Shown here one piece after another: positions 53,991 to 60,985 of a stretch of DNA of 64,000 nt. The notes below the pieces were generated by a model. It was not told where the DNA came from. It ran no database searches and was given only the letters and a program-made list of their open reading frames with translations. Source of the stretch: Halomonas saccharevitans (GTDB lineage Bacteria > Pseudomonadota > Gammaproteobacteria > Pseudomonadales > Halomonadaceae); NCBI RefSeq assembly GCF_900116405.1, contig NZ_FPAQ01000013.1:22041-86040 (forward strand). Direction: 5' to 3'. The translations under genes and the position numbers were made by a program. Every line of letters begins with the position of its first letter. The stretch's first letter is position 1.

Positions 53991-55118
53991 TCATTCGCCC
54001 TGGGCGGCGAGGCGCTCGGCGATCTCCGACGGTTGCACGGTATCGCCGGCGTCGTTGCCCCAGGCGTTGCGCTCGTAGGTGACCACCGCGGCGATCTCCA
54101 CCGGGCTAAGCGTGTTGCGGAACGCCGGCATGGCCGATCCCGCCACCCCGTCAATCACGACATTGATATGGCGCTCCGGCTCCTCCAGCAGCGCCTGATT
54201 GCCCGCCAGGGCGGGGAAGGCCGGCGGACTGCCGCCGCCATCCGGCTGGTGGCAGGCGGCGCAAACGGCGCCGTAGGTCTGCTCACCTCGGGCCATCAGC
54301 TCCTCGAGACTCCACTCGCGATCAGCGCTCATCGCCTCCTGCTGGGCCGCCTCCTTGCGCTTGGCCATCCACTCCTCGAAGCGCTCCGGTTCGACGGCCT
54401 CGACCACCACCGGCATGAAGCCGTGATTGCGGCCGCAGAGTTCTGCGCACTGGCCGCGATAGATGCCGGGCTCGTCGATGCGCACCCAGTTCTCATTGAC
54501 GAAGCCGGGCACGGCATCCTGCTTGACGGCGAGATCGGGCACCCACCAGGAATGGATGACGTCGTCCGAGGTCAGCAACAAACGCACCTTTTGACCCACC
54601 GGGAGCACAAGTGGCTCGTCCACCTCGAGCAGGTAGTTCTCACCCTTCTCGCTGGTGCCGCTGATCTGCTCTCGCGACGTGCTCAGATTAGAGGTGAAGG
54701 CCACGTCCTCGCCCAGGTAGTCGTAGCGCCAGCGCCACTGCTGACCGGTGACCATGACGTCGAGGTCGGCTTCCGAAGCGTCGTACATGGTCTTGAGCGT
54801 TGCGGTGGCGGGCACCGCCATGGCCACCAGGATCAGCAGCGGTATCGCCGTCCAGATGACTTCGACGCTGGTGTGCTCGTGAAAGGTGGCGGCCTTGGCG
54901 CCGCGCGAATGGCGATAGCGGAACAGGGAATAGAACATCGCCCCGAAGACGATTACCCCGATGACCACGCAGATCCAAAAGATGATCATGTGCAGAGAGT
55001 AGATATCGCGACTCAACGCCGTGACGCCCACCGGCATGTTCCAGCCGTTGGCGAGCGCTATCGGGGTCAGGGCTGATAGCATCACCCCTACCGCCATCCA
55101 CACAAGCAGCCTGCGCAT
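53991..55118 (-). CDS. coxB: Cytochrome c oxidase subunit II fused to cytochrome c
   Basis: A 375-residue subunit with a signal peptide, two TM helices and the periplasmic CuA domain (GQCAELCGRNHGFMPVVVEA carries the Cys, His and Met ligands). The C-terminal extension has one heme c site, VCAACHQPDGG, followed by PAFRNTLSPVEIAAVVTYERN with an axial Met in the GSAMPAF region. This makes the enzyme caa3-type, with its own bound cytochrome c. ATG 55118 begins a basic, hydrophobic leader. It is the first gene of the minus-strand coxB-coxA-ctaG-coxC unit. Confidence 0.95.
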   Translation of the reverse strand: MRRLLVWMAVGVMLSALTPIALANGWNMPVGVTALSRDIYSLHMIIFWICVVIGVIVFGAMFYSLFRYRHSRGAKAATFHEHTSVEVIWTAIPLLILVAMAVPATATLKTMYDASEADLDVMVTGQQWRWRYDYLGEDVAFTSNLSTSREQISGTSEKGENYLLEVDEPLVLPVGQKVRLLLTSDDVIHSWWVPDLAVKQDAVPGFVNENWVRIDEPGIYRGQCAELCGRNHGFMPVVVEAVEPERFEEWMAKRKEAAQQEAMSADREWSLEELMARGEQTYGAVCAACHQPDGGGSPPAFPALAGNQALLEEPERHINVVIDGVAGSAMPAFRNTLSPVEIAAVVTYERNAWGNDAGDTVQPSEIAERLAAQGE

Positions 55119-55235
55119 CGGCGCCTCCTCGAATCATTGTTGTATTAGTCAGCGCTTGAAGGAGTATAGAAGAGCGCGGCCGTTCTTCTACGCGCACCTC
55201 ACCGGCGTGATAAACGCGGTCGTCAACGTTCACGC

Positions 55236-55409
55236 TCAGCGAGCAGCCATCATCGCCACGAAGGCCACCAGCAACACGAATGCCGCCCCGACGATCACTC
55301 CCGCAACGATGAAGGTTCCGGGGCGCTCAGAGCGAAAATCCTCCCGGCGGCGCTCATCCTTCTGCACGCCCAGAAAGGCCGCCAGCACTGACTTGATCGC
55401 TTGCCACAT
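55236..55409 (-). CDS. DUF2970 small membrane protein
   Basis: A 57-residue protein (MWQAIKSVLAAFLGVQKDER, then RREDFRSERPGTFIVAGV and a TM segment VIVGAAFVLLVAFVAMMAAR). It starts at ATG 55409, with AGGAGG 5 nt upstream. This matches DUF2970, a short one-TM family commonly encoded beside cox genes; here it lies upstream of coxB on the same strand, 117 bp away. Its role in oxidase assembly is unknown. It is too short for most automatic calls. Confidence 0.75.
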   Translation of the reverse strand: MWQAIKSVLAAFLGVQKDERRREDFRSERPGTFIVAGVIVGAAFVLLVAFVAMMAAR

Positions 55410-55577
55410 CACCGCCCTCCTATGCCTTGACGATTCCTCCTTCTGACCCTAGCCCAGATGCGGGCGGACTCCCGTGAAGGCATTTCACGCAAGCGCGGAA
55501 AAATGCTGGATACGGCTTCGCTGCAACGCACCATCGGCGAATCGTCTTCTATACTCAGAAAGCCCGAAGGAGACTAG

Positions 55578-55616
55578 ATGCCTATCATCCGAAAGCCCGG
55601 AGGAGACCGACGATGA
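55578..55616 (+). CDS. Putative 12-codon upstream ORF coupled to the phasin-like gene
   Basis: Starting at ATG 55578, with GAAGGAGAC upstream, it encodes MPIIRKPGGDRR and stops at TGA 55614-55616. The stop overlaps the start of the next gene as ATGA. The peptide itself is unlikely to be the product; coupling of translation is the probable purpose. Confidence 0.45.
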   Translation: MPIIRKPGGDRR

Positions 55617-55966
55617 CCCAGCACGACGACACCGCGACCAATCCGGCCCTGGCCGCCGAGCCCATGATGGAGTGGTGGCAGCAGCAGTGGAGTCAGGGAG
55701 TGACGCCCATGGCGCGAATGCAGATGGCCTGGATGCAGAGCATGGCCGAGGCCATGCAGTTCGAGGCGCAGTTTCTCAAGACGCTCGCCGAGAGCGGCCA
55801 GAAGATTGCCCAGTCCTTCGACGGCGATACTCCGCAGACTCCGGCCGAGATGCAGAAGCGCTACCAGGCGTTGATCTCGGAGCTCACCGATGCGCAGATG
55901 GATCGCATGAAGAAGGCCGCCGAGCTGTCACACGACTTCCGGCGCCGAGTCTGGGAGGAACTCTGA
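55613..55966 (+). CDS. Phasin-like small helical protein
   Basis: A 117-residue, Met/Gln-rich amphipathic helical protein (EWWQQQWSQGVTPMARMQMAWMQSMAEAMQFEAQFLKTL). This profile resembles polyhydroxyalkanoate-granule phasins (PhaP-type) but no strong signature is present. PHB-linked genes for 3-hydroxybutyrate dehydrogenase and ScoAB elsewhere in the window are consistent with this. A strong SD (CGGAGGAGA) precedes the ATG, and a second, matching SD 31 bp upstream drives the coupled mini-ORF. Followed by the convergent lrgB. Confidence 0.45.
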   Translation: MTQHDDTATNPALAAEPMMEWWQQQWSQGVTPMARMQMAWMQSMAEAMQFEAQFLKTLAESGQKIAQSFDGDTPQTPAEMQKRYQALISELTDAQMDRMKKAAELSHDFRRRVWEEL

Positions 55967-55978
55967 CGAGGGCAAGGT

Positions 55979-56710
55979 TCAGCTCAGGCCCAGAAGGCTG
56001 GTGATCAGCGGCAGCAGGAAGGCCGTGAGAAGGCCCGAAAGCCCCATGGCCAGGCCCGAAAAGGCGCCGGCAACGGCGCCCATGCGCGCGAAGGCGTGGG
56101 CCGTGCCGAAACCGTGAGCCGAAAGGCCCATGGTGAAGCCCTGAACGGCCGGATCCGTGATGCGCAACAGCCGCAGGATCCAGGGCCCCAGGGCGCAGCC
56201 GATGGAGCCGGTCAGCAGGACCAGGCCGGCCGCCAGCGACGGAATGCCACCGATCTGCTCGGCGATACCCATGGCGATCGGCGACGTCACCGAGCGGGGA
56301 GCCAGCGAGAGCAGCGTCTTGGGATCGGCGCCGAGCAGCATGGCGAGTCCCAGAGTGGTCGACACCGCCGTGAGCACCCCTGCCCCACAGGCCAGCAGTA
56401 GCGGCCACAGCAGGCGATAGACGCGCTGGCGATGGTCGTACAGGGGGATCGCAAGGGCCACCGTGGCCGGCCCCAGCAGGAAGTGAATGAACTGGGCGCC
56501 CTCGAAGTAAGTGGCATAGTCCATGTCCACCAGCAGCAGCAGCGTGATCAGCATCGCGATGGCGAGCGTGACGGGATGCAGCAGCGGCGTGCCGCCCACG
56601 GCGCGGTTGATCTTGACGGCCAGGGCAAACACCAGCAGCGTCGCCAGCAGGGAGAGCAGCGGGTTTCCGGAGAGATAGACCCACAGCTGATCGAAGGAGG
56701 CGAGGTTCAT
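55979..56710 (-). CDS. lrgB: LrgB/CidB-family membrane protein
   Basis: A 243-residue polytopic membrane protein. Conserved features are NPLLSLLATLLVFALAVKINR, HPVTLAIAMLITLLLLVD, FLLGPATVALAIPLYDHRQ and the ALAPRSVTSPIAMGIAEQIGGIPSLAAGLVLLTG and MGLSAHGFGTAHAFARMG segments. It works with LrgA in murein hydrolase control or metabolite export. Its start overlaps the lrgA stop by 4 bp (ATGA). Confidence 0.9.
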   Translation of the reverse strand: MNLASFDQLWVYLSGNPLLSLLATLLVFALAVKINRAVGGTPLLHPVTLAIAMLITLLLLVDMDYATYFEGAQFIHFLLGPATVALAIPLYDHRQRVYRLLWPLLLACGAGVLTAVSTTLGLAMLLGADPKTLLSLAPRSVTSPIAMGIAEQIGGIPSLAAGLVLLTGSIGCALGPWILRLLRITDPAVQGFTMGLSAHGFGTAHAFARMGAVAGAFSGLAMGLSGLLTAFLLPLITSLLGLS

Positions 56711-57084
56711 CCGTTATCTCCCGCCCGACCGCCGCGTGAGGCATTGCGACGCTGCAACCGTTCGAGCACCCAGGCCGTCACGGTGAGCGTCGCCGCCGTG
56801 GACACCAGCAGGGTCGCCGCGATCGGCCAGAGATCCGCACCGATCAGCTCGAAGTGCACCATCAGCCCTACCCCGGCCGGCACGAACAGCAGCGTCAGAT
56901 AGCGCAGGAGCCCCTCCCCCGCCATACGCAGGCAAGAAGGCACCTTGCCTCGCACCAATAGCGCCACCAGCAGGATCACCATGCCGATCACCGGCCCCGG
57001 TATCGGCAACAGCAAGCCCTTCGCCAACAGCTCCCCTGCAAACTGGCACGCCAGCAGCATGCTCATCCCCATGATCAACGGCAT
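56707..57084 (-). CDS. lrgA: CidA/LrgA-family holin-like protein
   Basis: A 125-residue protein with four TM helices (FAGELLAKGLLLPIPGPVIGMVILLVALLV is the diagnostic stretch, followed by LRYLTLLFVPAGVGLMVHF and PIAATLLVSTAATLTVTAWVL). Holin-like partner of LrgB. ATG 57084 has AAGGA 7 nt upstream; the upstream in-frame region is not family-like. Upstream lies the tRNA-Pro promoter region. Confidence 0.88.
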   Translation of the reverse strand: MPLIMGMSMLLACQFAGELLAKGLLLPIPGPVIGMVILLVALLVRGKVPSCLRMAGEGLLRYLTLLFVPAGVGLMVHFELIGADLWPIAATLLVSTAATLTVTAWVLERLQRRNASRGGRAGDNG

Positions 57085-57210
57085 CGTGTCTTCCTTTTTG
57101 CGGCTCCCGTGGAGCCTGTCCTGATTGCCGATATTGTGACAGAACCAGCTTGATCCGGGGGCCCCAGGTTCTGGCTGGCCAAGCAATTGAAAAGAAAGCG
57201 CAAAAAGGAC

Positions 57211-57240
57211 TTTTCATTTGCCTCGGGTCGCGCTAGTATA
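57211..57240 (+). promoter_or_regulatory. Likely tRNA-Pro promoter
   Basis: A TTTTCA -35 (57211-57216) and TAGTAT -10 (57234-57239) with a 17-bp spacer, followed by a GC-rich discriminator, in the position expected for tRNA-Pro transcription. The elements are weak and alternative registers are possible. Confidence 0.4.
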
Positions 57241-57291
57241 CGCCTCGTTCTCGGGGGCCAGGACCAACGGCCAAACATCCCGAAACACCGT

Positions 57292-57368
57292 CGGAGCGTG
57301 GCGCAGCTTGGTAGCGCGTTGCAATGGGGTTGCAAAGGTCGCAGGTTCGAATCCTGTCGCTCCGACCA
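57292..57368 (+). tRNA. tRNA-Pro (anticodon GGG)
   Basis: Seventy-seven nt with encoded CCA. Acceptor CGGAGCG pairs with CGCTCCG, anticodon stem TTGCA / TGCAA with loop ATGGGGT (anticodon GGG at 57326-57328), T arm GTCGCAGGTTCGAATCCTGTC with the TTCGAAT motif. Reads CCC/CCU proline codons. It stands alone, with no neighbouring tRNA. Confidence 0.96.
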
Positions 57369-57380
57369 CAAACATCAGAT

Positions 57381-57418
57381 AAACCGCCACTTACGGATCA
57401 TGCCGGGTGGCGGTTTTT
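57381..57418 (+). terminator. Intrinsic terminator after tRNA-Pro
   Basis: AAACCGCCAC (57381-57390) pairs with GTGGCGGTTT (57407-57416), with TTTTTCG at the end. Confidence 0.88.
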
Positions 57419-57981
57419 CGTTGTGGCTCAGAAAAAATCGGCTGGGTTCCGTATGGGTTCCAGGGGCTCGCTAGCGCCCCACGGTGATAGTGCAAAGATG
57501 CCTAGGCCATAGGCTACGGCAGTAGCAGTCAGCACTAGACGGTGCTCACGCTGTCGCCACTCCCCCCACATTTTCCGGGCTCAGGTGCCACCGACTGACC
57601 GACCATTAACTGTTCAGTCCTGCGGTGAACGATACGGTATCTGTTTGCCGCTCTGTTGCCATTCCCGCCGTCACAGCCTAGCACTTTCATCTTCAGCGAT
57701 GCCGTCCGAGACCCGGCATCGCGACCTCAGAAACCGGGTGCCTCTCTTCGCGCTCCTGCAGGAAATATCGCCCGCCACCTCTCCCGTACTGTGATAGATT
57801 TAGAATTTACTAATTGTTTGTGCCTCGCCAGCATGGCGCCTCTCGCAGATACCGAGTCGCCGCCTCGCTCGTCGATACACATCACCGCCGGCTCAACCGC
57901 CGGATGACTCAAGCATGTCCCCACACCGGCCGATAACCTCCGGTGAGGTGCTTCCCGACGAAACTACCAGACTGGCCCTGA
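57419..57981. other. 563-bp intergenic region without a gene
   Basis: No frame here looks like a protein. Base composition is lower in GC than the neighbours, for example the AT-rich run TGATAGATTTAGAATTTACT near 57794-57815. This is a candidate control region for the chemoreceptor gene and, with the tRNA gene upstream, a possible insertion hotspot; I found no repeated tRNA fragment to show integration. Confidence 0.5.
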
Positions 57982-59235
57982 ATGCTGACGACAACGCGCA
58001 AAACCCCGCTGTACCGAGCCCTGACCGCCCACACGCCCTGCATCGTCTTCTCACCCGACGGCGTGATCCTGAAGGCGAGCGCCCCCTTCCTCGACGCGGT
58101 CGGCTATCAGCTGGATCAGGTAAAGGGAAAGCACCATCGTCTCTTCTGCCCCCAGGAGATACATAACGACCCGGCCTATCGGCTATTCTGGGAAAAGCTT
58201 GCCGGTGGCGAAAGTCAGGAAGGCACCTTCCAGCGCCTCGACGCTCGCGGCGTTCCGCTCTGGCTCGAGGCGACCTACGTGCCGGTGAAGGGCGCCCGCG
58301 GGCGCGTCGCCTACATCATCAAGATCGCCAGCGACGTGACCCGGCAGCGCCAGGCCACCGACGATCAGCAGGCAGTGCTCGGCGCCCTGAATGCCTCCAT
58401 GGCCGTGATTGAATTCACGCCGGACGGCGAGATCCTGCGCGCCAACGACAACTTCCTCGACACCATGGGCTATCGCCAAGAAGACATCGCGGGTCGGCAT
58501 CATCGAATGTTCTGCAGCGAGGCCTTCTACGCCAATAACCCCGGTTTCTGGGCGGAGCTTGCCGACAACGTCTTCAAGCAGGGCCGCTACGAGCGCTTTA
58601 CCGCCGACGGCAGGTCAGTGTGGCTCGAGGCGACCTACAACCCGGTGACAGACGCCAACGGCCGGGTCACGCGCATCGTCAAGTTCGCCACGGACATCAC
58701 CCCCGCCATCGAGTCGGAGGCGGCGGCGCGCCACACCGTGGAGTCCGCTCGGGTAAGCGCCCAGCAGACCGAGACCATCGCAGCCGACGGCCTGACCCAG
58801 CTCGAGGAGGCGGTCGATTCGACGCAGCGGGCCGGCGAGGAGATCCAGGCGGCACAGGAGATCATCTCGGCGCTGCAGGAGCAGGTCCGCACCATCAATG
58901 GCATCACCGACGCGATCTCGCGAATCGCTCAGCAGACCAACCTGCTATCGCTGAACGCGGCCGTCGAGGCCGCCAGGGCGGGGGATCACGGCCGCGGGTT
59001 TGCCGTGGTGGCCAAGGAGGTGCGCGAGCTGTCCCAGGGATCGACCCAGGCCGCCGAACAGATCACCCGCGTGCTGAACGACAACAACGAGCGCATCGGC
59101 ATGGCCAACCAGAAGATCCTCGACGTCGTCGAGCACAGTCAGGTCAACCAGCAGCGGATCCACGCCACCCAGGACGTCATTCGGGAGATACTCACCGGGG
59201 CACAGAGCGTCTCCGAGGCCATCCGGGAGCTCTGA
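57982..59235 (+). CDS. Soluble PAS-PAS methyl-accepting chemotaxis protein
   Basis: 417 residues with no TM segment. Two PAS domains (about 8-125 and 130-247) each carry matching [20 protein letters not shown] and [17 protein letters not shown] segments, with WLEATYxPV in both. The C-terminal signalling domain has the conserved hairpin [42 protein letters not shown]. It is a cytoplasmic chemoreceptor-like sensor, possibly binding heme or flavin, that talks to a CheA/CheW complex. No che genes are adjacent. The stop is 13 bp from the convergent EAL gene. Confidence 0.9.
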   Translation: MLTTTRKTPLYRALTAHTPCIVFSPDGVILKASAPFLDAVGYQLDQVKGKHHRLFCPQEIHNDPAYRLFWEKLAGGESQEGTFQRLDARGVPLWLEATYVPVKGARGRVAYIIKIASDVTRQRQATDDQQAVLGALNASMAVIEFTPDGEILRANDNFLDTMGYRQEDIAGRHHRMFCSEAFYANNPGFWAELADNVFKQGRYERFTADGRSVWLEATYNPVTDANGRVTRIVKFATDITPAIESEAAARHTVESARVSAQQTETIAADGLTQLEEAVDSTQRAGEEIQAAQEIISALQEQVRTINGITDAISRIAQQTNLLSLNAAVEAARAGDHGRGFAVVAKEVRELSQGSTQAAEQITRVLNDNNERIGMANQKILDVVEHSQVNQQRIHATQDVIREILTGAQSVSEAIREL

Positions 59236-59248
59236 CGGCGATCCCTTC

Positions 59249-60985
59249 TCAGCGATACTCCTCGAGCAAGGGCAGGAACGACTCAACGGGCTGGGGGCGC
59301 GCGAACCAGAAGCCCTGACCCATTTCGCAGCCCATGGCCGCCAGGCTGGCGGCCTGAGCCGGTGCCTCGATCCCCTCGGCAACCACCCGGCAGTCCAGCC
59401 CATGGGCCATGGCGACGACCGACTCGACCAGCCGATGACTCTGGGCGTCGTCCAGCAGATGCGTCAGGAAGCTGCGATCGATCTTGATGGTATCGACCGG
59501 CATCCGCCGCAGGTACGCAAGCGACGAGTGGCCGGTGCCGAAATCGTCGATCGCGATGCTGACCCCGAGATCGGCCAGCTGCTGGAGCTGCAGGGTCGCG
59601 ACCTCCAGGTCGGTCATCACGGCGGACTCGGTGACCTCCACCTCCAGCGCCGAGGGGGGCACGTCGTATCGCGCCAGAGCCTCGTGCACCTCGGCGACGA
59701 AGCCCGGCCGGCACAGCTGGTGGGCGGAGACGTTCACGGCGAGGCTGAACGCCTCATCGACTAGCCCCTCACGCCGCCAGCGACTAAGTGTGGCAAGGGC
59801 GGCCTCCAGTACCCAGGCGCCCAGCGCCAGGATATCACCGCTCGCCTCGGCCATCGGGATGAACTCGGCGGGCGAGACCCTGCCCAGCGCCGGGTGCGTC
59901 CAGCGCACCAGCACCTCGGCGCCGCAGGTTCGCCCCGAAGCGAGCGCCACCTTGGCCTGGTAGTGAAGCGAGGTCTCGCCGCGCTGCACGGCTTGCGGCA
60001 ACGCCTGGCGCAGCTGCATGCGCCGCTGTTCACTGGCTTCCAGCGCCGGGCTATGCACCTGAATGGCGACCCCTTCTCGAGCATGGGGCACCGCCAGTGC
60101 CGCCATGTGCACCAGCCGCTCCGGCTCCAGGCTTACGCCGCCGGCGACGCCGATTCGGCCATCGATCTGCAGCCGCACGCCACTCGTGGCCAGGGGGCGT
60201 TTGAGCTCCCCGCGCACACGCGTTGCCAGGTGCTCGAGTTCGGCCATCGAGGCCCGGGGCTGAATCAGCAGCAGCTCATGGCTGCCCCAGATCCCGACCA
60301 CGCCCTGATCGGGCAGCGCGGCCTTCAGGCGGCGAGCCATCTCGCTGAGCAAGACCTCGGTCATCCGATGGCCGTGGTACCGCATGATGGCATCGATCCC
60401 TTGCAGCACGATGAACAGCGCGCCCACCACGACGCCGTCCCGCTGCCACTCACCGAGGGTCGCCGTGAGCCCACGACGGTTCGGCAGATTCGTCACCGGA
60501 TCGGTACAGGAGAGACGCTCCAGTTCACGGGTGCGCTGGGCCACCAGCCGTTCCAGCATCGCGGCCTGATCGCGGCGCCACTGATAGTGGCTCTGATCGC
60601 GCAGGGCGTTATGAATGCGCGCCAGCACCTCTTCATGGTCGAACGGCTTGGTCAGGAAGTCGCGCACGCCCATGGCCAGCGCTTGCCGGCGAGTATCGTC
60701 ATCGACCTGAGCGGTCAGCACGATGGTCGGCGGCGCCTCCATGGCAAAGGCCTGCTGCAGGGCCTCGAGCACCGCATAGCCGTCCATGTGGGGCATGCGG
60801 ATATCCAGCAGCAGCAGATCCGGCACCTGCGCCTGGCAGTGCGCGAGGACCTCGCGCGGATCGGTGAGGCCGGCGACCTGCCGATAGCCATGATCCTCCA
60901 ACAGATCCTGGAGCAGCTCGACGTTGACGGGATGGTCATCCACCACCAGCAGCCGCTTGTGGTAGAGGGTGGAATCAGAAGGCAT
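59249..60985 (-). CDS. REC-GGDEF(degenerate)-EAL c-di-GMP phosphodiesterase
   Basis: 578 residues. The receiver domain has phospho-Asp D61 (LLLLDIRMPHMDGY). The GGDEF region follows (CTDPVTNLPNRRGL is the family start), but the signature loop reads GIWGSHELLL instead of GGDEF, so cyclase activity is unlikely. The EAL domain has GAEVLVRW, TESAVM, SIAIDDFGTGHSSLAYLRRMPVDTIKIDRSF and VAEGIE, the catalytic acidic residues, so it should hydrolyse c-di-GMP. ATG 60985 has AAGGA upstream and overlaps the stop of the hybrid kinase by 11 bp, making it the likely downstream regulator. Confidence 0.9.
   Translation of the reverse strand: MPSDSTLYHKRLLVVDDHPVNVELLQDLLEDHGYRQVAGLTDPREVLAHCQAQVPDLLLLDIRMPHMDGYAVLEALQQAFAMEAPPTIVLTAQVDDDTRRQALAMGVRDFLTKPFDHEEVLARIHNALRDQSHYQWRRDQAAMLERLVAQRTRELERLSCTDPVTNLPNRRGLTATLGEWQRDGVVVGALFIVLQGIDAIMRYHGHRMTEVLLSEMARRLKAALPDQGVVGIWGSHELLLIQPRASMAELEHLATRVRGELKRPLATSGVRLQIDGRIGVAGGVSLEPERLVHMAALAVPHAREGVAIQVHSPALEASEQRRMQLRQALPQAVQRGETSLHYQAKVALASGRTCGAEVLVRWTHPALGRVSPAEFIPMAEASGDILALGAWVLEAALATLSRWRREGLVDEAFSLAVNVSAHQLCRPGFVAEVHEALARYDVPPSALEVEVTESAVMTDLEVATLQLQQLADLGVSIAIDDFGTGHSSLAYLRRMPVDTIKIDRSFLTHLLDDAQSHRLVESVVAMAHGLDCRVVAEGIEAPAQAASLAAMGCEMGQGFWFARPQPVESFLPLLEEYR

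Noticed and set aside
57292..57981. Integrated element attached at tRNA-Pro
   Set aside because: No integrase gene and no duplicated tRNA 3' end were seen downstream; the following genes look like host genes.
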